From the NCBI GenBank assembly GCA_012727965.1, contig JAAYFZ010000354.1, positions 1-6,283 of the forward strand: DNA of 6,283 nucleotides. The letters run 5' to 3'. Of this stretch, positions 1-6,283 are shown in pieces. Each line of letters starts with the position of its first letter. Within the stretch, counting starts at the first letter, position 1. The notes beneath the pieces were generated by a model that ran no database searches, was not told where the DNA came from, and was given only the letters and a program-made list of their open reading frames with translations. The translations under genes were made by a program, and so were the position numbers. The stretch comes from Clostridiaceae bacterium. Its GTDB lineage: Bacteria; Bacillota; Clostridia; Saccharofermentanales; UBA5734.

Positions 1-1209
1 GTCATCCAACATGCTGACTAAAAAGCCATTAAGCGTTTCAAATTCATCTGTTGGCAGCTCGACATTAAGTGCCTTCTGTAATTTGTCCAGTTCCATTGAA
101 CCAATGATTCTATATTTGTTCGGGCCGATCCTGACCATTTCGCTATACTCACGATCGTACTCATCGAAGATCTCACCTACTATTTCTTCTAGCAGATCTT
201 CGCTGGTGACGATACCGGCAGTGCCGCCATACTCATCAATAATGACCGCGATATGAATCTGCTTAAGCTGCATTTCTTTGAATAGCTCATCAATTCTTTT
301 ACTTTCGGGCACAACATAAGGTTCCTTAATGATATCTGCAAGTTTAAAAGACTGGCACTTAGTCTCGTCTTCATTTTCACTATGTGTGCAAAAATAGTTG
401 ATTAGTTCTTTTGTATGTAGAATGCCGACAATATCATCCAGATCATCTTCATAAACAGGAATGCGGCTGAATTTCCATTTCTGAACGAAATCCACAACAT
501 CTTCCAGAGAAGAATCAAGAGGGAGAGCAGCCAGATTAGTTCTGTGAGTCATTATGTTTGTGACAGTTTTGTTATTGAACTCGAAGACGTTGAAGATCAT
601 ATTTTTTTCGTCTTCGTTAATTGCGCCTTTTTCTTCGCCGACATCAACCATCAGTCGAATTTCTTCTTCGGAGATATCATTATCATCCTCATTCGGGTCG
701 ATGCCAAATAATCTTACAGTGAGGTCTGTCGATAGTGTAAGCAGCTTAACAAATGGATAAGTACCCTTGGCAAGATAGTACAAGGGTCTTACAACCGACA
801 TTGCTATTTTCTCGCCTCTTTTCATGGCCAGACGTTTCGGCACCAGTTCACCAAATACAAGTGTAAAATATGAAAGCAAAAGCGTTATCAAAACCATCGA
901 TACATTTTTCACAATGCCTCTTGAGATCGATATTCCAGAAGCCATGACCGCATCTGCCAAAACATCTGCGAAGCTGTCAGAAGCAAAGGCACTGGCTAAG
1001 AATCCTGCCAATGTGATACCAATTTGAATGGTGGCTAGAAACTGGCTTGGCTCGGATATCAGCTTTGACAACAAAACTGCCTTCTTGTTGCCTTTTGCCG
1101 CCATGCGCTCAAGCTTATTTTCATTTGCCGACAAAAGAGCAATTTCTGATGCCGCGAAAAAAGCGTTGAGCAAAATCAGTATGACCAGAACCATGATTTG
1201 AATTAACAA
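1..1209 (-). CDS. CNNM/CorC (HlyC/CorC) family membrane protein, partial at 3' end
   Basis: Membrane protein of the family annotated as hemolysin or HlyC/CorC transporter, related to CNNM and CorC/MpfA proteins implicated in Mg2+ (or other divalent cation) efflux and tolerance. The reverse strand reads open for 403 codons, with no stop, to the window edge. The N-terminal DUF21/CNNM membrane domain spans about residues 1-190: hydrophobic helices near 3-25, 55-76 and 100-120, and the conserved FGELVPKRLA at about 118-127. A helical linker with SEEEIRLMVD (about 180-189) leads to a CBS pair at about 215-345, whose second half carries the family signature DEYGGTAGIVT at 325-335. The CorC_HlyC domain begins near 355. 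Most of that last domain, about 20-50 residues by usual family length, lies beyond position 1. I chose TTG at 1209 because GGAGG sits 6 bases upstream and the start gives the usual MLIQI N-terminus; the ATG at 1194 is too far from it. The gene is transcribed divergently from the zinc-ribbon gene. The family is certain; the transported ion and any true hemolytic role are not shown. Confidence 0.95.
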   Translation of the reverse strand, partial: MLIQIMVLVILILLNAFFAASEIALLSANENKLERMAAKGNKKAVLLSKLISEPSQFLATIQIGITLAGFLASAFASDSFADVLADAVMASGISISRGIVKNVSMVLITLLLSYFTLVFGELVPKRLAMKRGEKIAMSVVRPLYYLAKGTYPFVKLLTLSTDLTVRLFGIDPNEDDNDISEEEIRLMVDVGEEKGAINEDEKNMIFNVFEFNNKTVTNIMTHRTNLAALPLDSSLEDVVDFVQKWKFSRIPVYEDDLDDIVGILHTKELINYFCTHSENEDETKCQSFKLADIIKEPYVVPESKRIDELFKEMQLKQIHIAVIIDEYGGTAGIVTSEDLLEEIVGEIFDEYDREYSEMVRIGPNKYRIIGSMELDKLQKALNVELPTDEFETLNGFLVSMLDD

Positions 1210-1215
1210 AGTCGA

Positions 1216-1220
1216 CCTCC
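1216..1220 (-). promoter_or_regulatory. Ribosome binding site that sets the TTG start at 1209
   Basis: On the minus strand this reads GGAGG, with 6 bases before a TTG codon at 1209-1207. The first ATG of the frame (1194-1192) is 21 bases away, too far for normal initiation. The site therefore favours the TTG start and adds five residues (MLIQI) to the CorC-family protein. Confidence 0.8.
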
Positions 1221-1257
1221 ATATTGTCAGATGCTCTTAAGGTGAGTTTCTGTTGTG

Positions 1258-1263
1258 ATTATA
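1258..1263 (-). promoter_or_regulatory. Possible second -10 box for the CorC-family gene
   Basis: A second consensus TATAAT on the minus strand, 14 bases downstream of the extended -10. No recognisable -35 lies 16-18 bases upstream of it (the bases there read CGAGTC), so it may be an alternative start or chance AT-rich sequence. Confidence 0.25.
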
Positions 1264-1271
1264 CAAGCAGC

Positions 1272-1298
1272 ATTATACCAGACTCGGGAAGATGACAA
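1272..1298 (-). promoter_or_regulatory. Probable sigma-A promoter for the CorC-family gene
   Basis: Reading the minus strand, TTGTCA (1298-1293, five of six matches to TTGACA) is followed after 15 bases by TATAAT (1277-1272). The TATAAT is preceded by TGG, giving the extended -10 form TGnTATAAT. The spacer is short, but an extended -10 tolerates a poor -35. Transcription would begin near 1265 and give a leader of about 55 bases. Confidence 0.55.
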
Positions 1299-1345
1299 AT
1301 AGCATGACAAACTATGATTTAGTTATATTGTAAGCACCGATATTG

Positions 1346-1351
1346 TATAAT
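1346..1351 (+). promoter_or_regulatory. Probable -10 box for the zinc-ribbon/secA2 operon
   Basis: A perfect TATAAT 51 bases upstream of the chosen start codon at 1403. The best-placed -35 (1323-1328, TTATAT, 17-base spacer) matches the consensus at only two positions, and the TG dinucleotide directly abuts the hexamer, so it is not a proper extended -10. The promoter may be weak or dependent on an activator. Transcription would start near 1358. Confidence 0.45.
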
Positions 1352-1390
1352 TAACGTAGATGAAATATTTCCTCTTGTTAAGACATGAGC

Positions 1391-1395
1391 GGAGG
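1391..1395 (+). promoter_or_regulatory. Ribosome binding site that sets the ATG start at 1403
   Basis: GGAGG followed by 7 bases and then ATG at 1403. An in-frame ATG at 1385 lies upstream of this site and has no comparable site of its own, so the shorter protein beginning MFCDNCG is preferred. Confidence 0.85.
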
Positions 1396-1402
1396 TGCTT
1401 AT

Positions 1403-3046
1403 ATGTTCTGTGATAATTGTGGAACCAAATTAAATGACGACGATCTCTTCTGTCCTATTTGCGGACAGAAAAATGAAGTTGCAGCATCATCTGAACAGCC
1501 GCAGGCACCGTATGCGCCGCCTCAGAATCAGATGAATGAACCCTATTTGCCGCCTCAAGAACACCAACAAGCATCGTATACGCCGCCGCCTTATCAGCAG
1601 ACGCCTGCGCAGTATCAACAAATGCCGCCACAGCAGCCCTACGGTCAGGTTGGCTCCGCACTTACGTCTGAGACAGCTAAGAAGAAGAAGACTGCCATAA
1701 TTATTGGAATCGCAGCCGGTAGTGTACTTCTATTAGCTTTGATCATTTTTCTGGTATTACATTTCTTCGGAGGTGGCAAGGAAGAGGATACAGGTAAAGA
1801 AACAACTAGAAAAACAAAGGCAACAACTGAATCAATTGAATCTGGAGAAGATGTTCCTAAGCTTGGTTTAGGTGAGACAGGCGTGTTTGATGGTCTTGCT
1901 ATGACTGTAGATAAGGTAACTCGTCCCAATGCGGAATTTCTCTACAGCAAACCAGATGATGGCAATGAGCATATCCTGATTTGGTATACCTTCGAGAACC
2001 AATCGGATGAGCCGCAAAAGACTCCGGTCCGAAGCAAAATATACATTGTTACAGGAGAGGATGCTTCCTCTGACAGTGGTTATGAAATGACGTCTTATGA
2101 TGCTGAAGCAGAGTATTTCACGACTGATGGTGAGTATGAGCCGGCAAAAGAACTGGCGCCCGGAGAAAAAACCAGTGGCTGGCTGTTGTATCAGAAACCG
2201 AAGGCTATACCGACCATTACTATCCACTATTATTCTGAGTTTGTTAACAGACCACCGGATCTGGCGTTTAAATTTCCTGTTGAGCTTGAGGAGATCGATG
2301 AAACAGATCCAACAACCGAGCCAACAACGGCGGAGCCAACAACGGAAGAGACCACAGCACCTGTTGATATAGATCTAACCAGTATGCTTCCTGGCGTTTG
2401 GGCATCTTTGCCTACATCGGAGGATTATTCTTTTGTCTATTGGTTTGTTGAGGATGGCAGGGTAGGCAGCTCGTTTGCTTATAATGAGAGCTCTGAGACA
2501 ACTCTTGATAATTGGGATACACCAGGAGTCTGGAATATGGATCCTTATATGTGGAGCAACTGGAGGCTTGAGGGTGGAGACCTGATTATAGTAGATGCAG
2601 CAGGAGCTATCAGGATTTCAGTAAATGTTGTCAGCAATGATGAAATCCAGTTGATCTATGAAGGCAGTGATGAACCCTTTACGCTTTATCGTAAAGGTAT
2701 TTCACCCAATCTATACGACTATCTGATTGGAACTTGGGTGCCGGATATACCTGATGCCGGCGGCGTCTATGCGGCTCTATCTTTCTATATTGATGGTTCA
2801 GCTGCCTTGACAGGTGCCAATAAAAGCGATGAGACTGCAACCGCCGATTACTGGGGCTATGAGGAGTACTGGGAAGTATTAGGTGTAGTAGACGGAACAT
2901 GGAGACTGGAAGGTGAGAATATTATTATCAGTATGCAGGATTCTGAGGATGTCTACACTGTCAGCATAAATGGTGCTAATAATTGTACGATCTATTTTGG
3001 TGATTCCTGGCAGACCCCTTACACACGTGTTGCATATTCATATTAG
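1403..3046 (+). CDS. Zinc-ribbon, single-pass membrane protein with DUF4352-like and two tandem beta-rich extracellular domains
   Basis: Membrane-anchored protein of 547 residues with no assigned function. Domains in order: an N-terminal zinc ribbon with CxxC pairs at Cys3/Cys6 and Cys17/Cys20; a Pro/Gln/Tyr-rich linker (about 32-82) with repeated PP and QQ units; a KKKK stop-type basic cluster at 93-96; and one transmembrane helix at about 97-121. After a Thr-rich stretch comes a DUF4352-like Ig-type domain (about 154-294), with the typical ILIWYTFEN strand and an LAPGEKTSGWLLY segment. A Thr/Glu/Pro linker (about 299-321) then leads to two C-terminal domains at about 327-431 and 438-547. 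These look like copies of one beta-rich, lipocalin-like fold, since each has an early G(V/T)W and a later WRLEGxxxII motif (387 and 500). The basic cluster before the helix predicts the zinc ribbon inside and the rest outside the cell. No signal peptide or sortase motif is seen. The start is set by GGAGG 7 bases upstream. It is probably co-transcribed with the SecA-type gene 87 bases downstream and could be its client or partner, which is inference. Architecture is clear; function is unknown. Confidence 0.9.
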   Translation: MFCDNCGTKLNDDDLFCPICGQKNEVAASSEQPQAPYAPPQNQMNEPYLPPQEHQQASYTPPPYQQTPAQYQQMPPQQPYGQVGSALTSETAKKKKTAIIIGIAAGSVLLLALIIFLVLHFFGGGKEEDTGKETTRKTKATTESIESGEDVPKLGLGETGVFDGLAMTVDKVTRPNAEFLYSKPDDGNEHILIWYTFENQSDEPQKTPVRSKIYIVTGEDASSDSGYEMTSYDAEAEYFTTDGEYEPAKELAPGEKTSGWLLYQKPKAIPTITIHYYSEFVNRPPDLAFKFPVELEEIDETDPTTEPTTAEPTTEETTAPVDIDLTSMLPGVWASLPTSEDYSFVYWFVEDGRVGSSFAYNESSETTLDNWDTPGVWNMDPYMWSNWRLEGGDLIIVDAAGAIRISVNVVSNDEIQLIYEGSDEPFTLYRKGISPNLYDYLIGTWVPDIPDAGGVYAALSFYIDGSAALTGANKSDETATADYWGYEEYWEVLGVVDGTWRLEGENIIISMQDSEDVYTVSINGANNCTIYFGDSWQTPYTRVAYSY

Positions 3047-3106
3047 TTAATAGGAAATCTAAACTGAAAAAGGATGTATAAAGGAGATCGAGTCAAATTA
3101 TTGAGC

Positions 3107-3120
3107 CTGCAAATCTGCAG
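3107..3120 (+). repeat. Small inverted repeat just before the secA2 ribosome binding site
   Basis: CTGCA, a 4-base AATC loop and TGCAG form a perfect 5-bp hairpin that ends 3 bases before the GGGAG site at 3124. It has no following T run, so it is not a terminator. It is small enough to be chance, but it could modestly affect translation of the downstream gene. Confidence 0.3.
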
Positions 3121-3123
3121 ACA

Positions 3124-3128
3124 GGGAG
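3124..3128 (+). promoter_or_regulatory. Ribosome binding site that sets the ATG start at 3134
   Basis: GGGAG lies 5 bases before the ATG at 3134. The upstream in-frame ATG at 3074 has only AAAAAGG directly abutting it, with no spacing. A better-looking AAAGGAGAT at 3080-3088 lies downstream of that ATG and has no start codon at a proper distance. Confidence 0.7.
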
Positions 3129-3133
3129 ATAAA

Positions 3134-5518
3134 ATGTCATTAAGCGAGAGAAGGCAGGCTGAGTTCCGACTTGGCAAATATCGAAAACTTATTGCAAATG
3201 GACAGCTTGACTATAGCGGTACTGATCCTGAATTAATTGATGACCGCATAGCTGAACTGAAAAAACACATTAATTCAAAAATCAGCGATTCAAGGCTGCA
3301 GTTCGAGCTTGGTTCCAGCAACGATAATTTCATTGATCAGCAAAAAACTGGAAAAGTGATCGAAAGTATCCTGCCGGAGGCTTTTGCCATTGTGTCTAAG
3401 GTGGTTGGAGAATGCTTCGGCTGGGATGTCTTCGAGAGTCAGCTGCTGGCTGCAGCAGCAATGCAGCGTGGCCGTGTGATTGAGCTTGATACCGGCGAGG
3501 GCAAGACGCTGGTCGCTGTTTTTGTTGCGTTTTTGCGTTATCTGGCGGGGCAGAAGGTTCATGTCCTGACTTTCAATGATTATTTGGCTGAACGCGACGC
3601 GCTTTGGATGAAGCCGTTGTATGATCGCCTTGGGATGCAGTCCGCATTTATTATTCAGTCGACGGAGAAGGATCAGAGGGAAAAGGCTTATGCAGCCGAT
3701 GTTCTCTACATCACGGCAAAAGAAGCCGGGTTCGATTTCTTGCGTGGTTTTCTGGCCGGCCGCCCGGAGGATCTGGTTCAGCAGGGTTTTGGCTGTGCGA
3801 TCGTTGATGAGGCTGATTCGATCTTGATAGATGAGGCCAGGATTCCGTTGGTGCTTGCTGAGGCTGAGAGTGGTCCTGGTGTTATGGAACCGGCCGTTTT
3901 TGCTCTGGTCAAAAGGATGCGGGCCGGTATTCATTTTATCCACGATAGACGTGGACAGCAGGTGCTGCTGACAGAAAGTGGCCAGATCTGGCTTGAGAAT
4001 TGTCTGGGAATCAGTAATCTATACGAATCCGAAAATACAAGCTATCTGTTTCAGGTAAGGAACATGCTGCAGGCGCTGCATGTTTTGCGCAGAGACATCG
4101 ATTATATCGTCCGTGATAATAAGGTTGAACTGGTCGACGAGTTTACCGGCCGGATAATCAAAGACCGACAATGGCCGGATGGTCTGCATGAAGCAGTTGA
4201 GTTGAAAGAAAGTATTACGGCGCGGGCTGGCGGCAGAATACTTAATCGGATTACGCTGCGTGATTTTCTCGGCCTATACCCATTTCTCTGCGGCATGACC
4301 GGTACTGCTGTCTCTTCAGCTCGTGAGTTCAGGCTCTTTTATGATTTAGGTGTGACCAGAATACCCCCACATATTCCATGTGTGCGTGTTGATCAATCTG
4401 ACATAATTTTCAGTACACTTAAGCAAAAAGATGAAGCCTTGGTGGAAGAAATCAGGTCCAGGCATGAGATCGGTCAGCCTATTCTTATAGGCACTGCCAG
4501 TGTTGAAGAGTCAGAACGTCTGGCTGAAAAGGTCAAGGCCCGCGGTCTCAATTGCTCTGTACTTAATGCCAGACATGACAAGGTCGAAGCGGAGATCATT
4601 GCTGGTGCAGGCAAAGTAGGAGCAATCACTATTTCTACAAATATGGCCGGACGAGGTGTTGACATTGTTCTCGAGAATAAGCATGGACCAGGACTGCTGG
4701 TAATAGGCACTAACCGACATCGGAGCATCAGGATCGACCGGCAGCTGCGTGGGCGCGCTGGCAGACAAGGCGACCCTGGTGAGAGTGTTTTTTATCTCTC
4801 GCTCGAGGATGACCTGATTGAACGGTATCGAATAAGAGAGGTCTTGCCGCCGCAATTTGCCAACAGTAATGTTAATGGTCCAATCCTGGACAAGCGAGTC
4901 CATTTGGCTATGACACATACACAGCGAGTGGTAGAAGGGCAGCTTTTTCAGCAGAGGCAGAATCTGCTTAGATACGCAGTTTTGCTTGAAGAGCAACGCC
5001 GAATCATTTATAAGCTTCACCATGATATTCTCACGGGCATTAAGAAGCTAAATATTTGGCAGGAGGCTGGTTTGCCAGAAGGAATTGATGAAGACTCAGC
5101 CGATATGCAGCAGGCTCAGCAGCATGCAGGCGCCATCGTTCTCAGCCGCTGCTGGGCTGACTATCTGGAATTTGTTGATCAGCTGCTTGATCATGTTTCT
5201 CTGATAAAAAACGGCCCGACAGATTCTCTGACTGTTTTTAACAGGCAGATCATCGACGCCTATACACATCTGCTCGACGAGTTTGAGGAGCAGCATATCA
5301 AGTTGCTGGAAATGCTTGAGGTCAAGGATGGCAAGATCGATCTTGCTGCTGTCGGCATCGGCAGTCCGCCCTCGACCAGATCTTACCTGATCGATGACGG
5401 AAGCGATGCTCTGGACAAAATTCTTGGTATCAGTGATATGGTTGCCGCAGCAGCTAATCCGGGGTTCTTCCTGCTGACATTAACGCAGCGCTGGAACAGA
5501 GGAGAACGACAGGACTAA
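3134..5518 (+). CDS. secA2: SecA-family preprotein translocase ATPase, accessory SecA2-like
   Basis: ATP-driven motor that pushes preproteins through a SecY channel, acting at the inner face of the membrane. The 794-residue protein shows the whole SecA core: Walker A DTGEGKTL (119-126), LTFNDYLAERD (145-155), FDFLR (200-204), Walker B region VDEADSILIDEAR (224-236), VDEFTGR (334-340), RQWPDGLHEAVELKE (345-359) at the end of the preprotein-binding part, CGMTGTA (386-392), and in the second motor domain STNMAGRGVDI (501-511) and QLRGRAGRQGDPG (537-549). A helical C-terminal region (about 570-794) has the scaffold-helix motif CWADYLEFVDQL (673-684). Features favouring SecA2 over the housekeeping SecA are the length of about 790, the lack of a cysteine-rich C-terminal zinc motif, a shortened loop after VDIVLENK, and DEAD in place of the usual DEVD. 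Catalytic motifs look intact, so an active ATPase is expected. An alternative start at 3074 would add 20 residues but lacks a spaced ribosome site. It follows the zinc-ribbon gene, probably in one operon. SecA family is certain; SecA2 subtype is likely, but a sole SecA with a lost tail cannot be excluded from this window. Confidence 0.93.
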   Translation: MSLSERRQAEFRLGKYRKLIANGQLDYSGTDPELIDDRIAELKKHINSKISDSRLQFELGSSNDNFIDQQKTGKVIESILPEAFAIVSKVVGECFGWDVFESQLLAAAAMQRGRVIELDTGEGKTLVAVFVAFLRYLAGQKVHVLTFNDYLAERDALWMKPLYDRLGMQSAFIIQSTEKDQREKAYAADVLYITAKEAGFDFLRGFLAGRPEDLVQQGFGCAIVDEADSILIDEARIPLVLAEAESGPGVMEPAVFALVKRMRAGIHFIHDRRGQQVLLTESGQIWLENCLGISNLYESENTSYLFQVRNMLQALHVLRRDIDYIVRDNKVELVDEFTGRIIKDRQWPDGLHEAVELKESITARAGGRILNRITLRDFLGLYPFLCGMTGTAVSSAREFRLFYDLGVTRIPPHIPCVRVDQSDIIFSTLKQKDEALVEEIRSRHEIGQPILIGTASVEESERLAEKVKARGLNCSVLNARHDKVEAEIIAGAGKVGAITISTNMAGRGVDIVLENKHGPGLLVIGTNRHRSIRIDRQLRGRAGRQGDPGESVFYLSLEDDLIERYRIREVLPPQFANSNVNGPILDKRVHLAMTHTQRVVEGQLFQQRQNLLRYAVLLEEQRRIIYKLHHDILTGIKKLNIWQEAGLPEGIDEDSADMQQAQQHAGAIVLSRCWADYLEFVDQLLDHVSLIKNGPTDSLTVFNRQIIDAYTHLLDEFEEQHIKLLEMLEVKDGKIDLAAVGIGSPPSTRSYLIDDGSDALDKILGISDMVAAAANPGFFLLTLTQRWNRGERQD

Positions 5519-5558
5519 TTTTCGGAATAGGGATGATCTGTTTTAATTATTCTGAAAA
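5519..5558. repeat. Imperfect inverted repeat at the convergent gene ends
   Basis: Arms 5519-5529 (TTTTCGGAATA) and 5548-5558 (TATTCTGAAAA) can pair over 11 bp with one G-T wobble and an 18-base loop. The site covers the 24-base gap between the converging stops and the last codons of the DUF89 gene. It could help end transcription from both sides, but the stem is AT-rich and lacks a T run after either arm, so a standard intrinsic terminator is not supported. Confidence 0.3.
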
Positions 5559-6283
5559 ACAAACACATAGTCGCCTACTTCGACTCTTAGTGTGTCCGCA
5601 ACGACTCCGCATTTTGCTTTCAGCGCAAAATAGACCGGCCTTGTGCAGCCAGATAATGATTCATAATTACCCTGACCTTTGCTTATAACTATATCTGCAT
5701 TGTTGAAGATATTCAAAAATTCTTCGCTGCTTCTATCAAGTAGTGTTCCAGGCGCAGTGCTGCCGGTTTCTATTATCCTGCAATATTGATCAAGTCCTGA
5801 ATCGATGGCGTCTTGTCTGGTAGCATCGTTAAGAATAGGCTGACTTCTTACACCGTATACTATTTCGTAGGAATCAAGGAACTCGATCAGCAGCCGATCA
5901 AAAACTGTTTCACCGGCATTGTCGCCAACGATCAGAATAGTCTTGGCAGATTTGAGATCTTGCTCGAATTGTTTTATGTCACATATAGCAAATTCTGAGC
6001 TCAGCTCATCGATTAGAGTATCCTGAAAATTAGTTGTATCGTAGATAGCTGCATCTATAATATTTCCTGTTGCGGCTGCCTTAAGAGTCCAATACATTTT
6101 GTCATTTTTATTTTGAATGAAGCTTTGAATAGCAGGTAAAATTTTGAGGGCCGACTTAATATCTCTTTTCTTGATATCAGCATAGGTATCCTCGATGCCG
6201 GTATATTTTTTTACGATTTCATGTATATCACTGACAATATGTGGTGAGTTGCGGTACTCTCGATGGTTTTCAATCAGTTTCAA
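5543..6283 (-). CDS. DUF89/ARMT1-like metal-dependent phosphatase, partial at 5' end
   Basis: Member of the DUF89 (ARMT1-like) family, metal-dependent phosphatases proposed to act in the cytoplasm as damage-control enzymes on unwanted sugar phosphates or related metabolites; the true substrate here is not known. The 246 visible residues carry the family marks: GNIID near 73-77, GDNAGE at 120-125 (Asp and Asn expected to bind the metal), RSQPILNDAT at 146-155 (a variant of the usual R-G-x-P-x-LNDAT), GTLLD at 179-183, SKGQGNYE at 201-208 and the late KC-x-x-V segment with Cys225. The reading frame runs off the right edge. The edge codon TTG is more likely an internal Leu than the start, because bacterial relatives usually have some 35-50 more N-terminal residues, often with a CPxC-like motif. 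The gene converges on the SecA-type gene with 24 bases between stop codons, so it is a separate transcription unit. No link to secretion is apparent. Confidence 0.9.
   Translation of the reverse strand: MKLIENHREYRNSPHIVSDIHEIVKKYTGIEDTYADIKKRDIKSALKILPAIQSFIQNKNDKMYWTLKAAATGNIIDAAIYDTTNFQDTLIDELSSEFAICDIKQFEQDLKSAKTILIVGDNAGETVFDRLLIEFLDSYEIVYGVRSQPILNDATRQDAIDSGLDQYCRIIETGSTAPGTLLDRSSEEFLNIFNNADIVISKGQGNYESLSGCTRPVYFALKAKCGVVADTLRVEVGDYVFVFQNN

Noticed and set aside
554..1027. Serine-rich short plus-strand frames over the CorC-family gene
   Set aside because: The Ser/Ile-rich translations are what the complement of acidic and Glu-rich coding sequence gives. The minus-strand CorC-family frame explains the DNA fully.
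1868..2227. Open frame of 119 codons on the minus strand inside the zinc-ribbon gene
   Set aside because: It overlaps the conserved DUF4352-like domain on the other strand and shows no domain or initiation signal of its own.
2308..2364. Repeated CCAACAACGGAG-like units, considered as a DNA repeat or recombination site
   Set aside because: They simply encode the Thr-Glu-Pro linker of the surface protein. The period follows codons and does not extend outside the linker.
3290..3943. Open frame of 217 codons on the minus strand within the secA2-like gene
   Set aside because: It lies entirely antisense to strongly conserved SecA motor motifs, its translation shows no recognisable domain, and there is no supporting ribosome site or promoter. 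It is a shadow of the plus-strand gene.
4511..5023. Open frame of 170 codons on the minus strand within the secA2-like gene
   Set aside because: It is antisense to the second motor domain, including the QLRGRAGRQGDPG region. The amino-acid composition is unstructured and no family is recognisable.
5519..5558. Bidirectional intrinsic terminator between the convergent genes
   Set aside because: The inverted repeat is real, but the stem is AT-rich with an 18-base loop, and neither side has a T run after the stem, so I list it only as a repeat.

Overview
The window reads as chromosomal DNA of moderate G+C from a Gram-positive bacterium of the Firmicutes, probably Clostridia. The reasons are strong GGAGG-type ribosome binding sites, a TTG start, a zinc-ribbon/single-helix/DUF4352 surface protein with Thr-Pro-Glu linkers, and a second-type SecA without the C-terminal zinc finger. 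This placement is inferred from gene content and not from any marker gene. I see no tRNA, rRNA, CRISPR array, insertion sequence or phage gene.

Layout from left to right. (1) Positions 1-1209, minus strand: the first 403 codons of a CNNM/CorC-type membrane protein (DUF21 + two CBS domains + start of the CorC_HlyC domain), cut off by the left edge. It is one uninterrupted frame starting at a TTG. (2) Positions 1210-1402: a divergent promoter region with an extended -10 for the minus-strand gene and a TATAAT for the plus-strand gene. (3) Positions 1403-3046, plus strand: a 547-residue membrane-anchored protein with a cytoplasmic zinc ribbon, one transmembrane helix, a DUF4352-like domain and two related beta-rich C-terminal domains. 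(4) Positions 3134-5518, plus strand: a 794-residue SecA-type ATPase that looks like an accessory SecA2. It lies 87 bases after the previous gene with no visible terminator between them. (5) Positions 5543-6283, minus strand: the C-terminal 246 residues of a DUF89/ARMT1-like metal-dependent phosphatase, convergent with the SecA gene and cut off by the right edge.

The most suggestive unit is the probable two-gene operon of the modular zinc-ribbon membrane protein and the SecA2-like motor. If they work together, the membrane protein could be a client, a receptor or a regulator of a specialised export route. The sequence gives only adjacency and shared strand as evidence. No SecY2, accessory Sec protein or serine-rich adhesin is visible. 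The two flanking genes are ordinary housekeeping families with no evident link to this unit.
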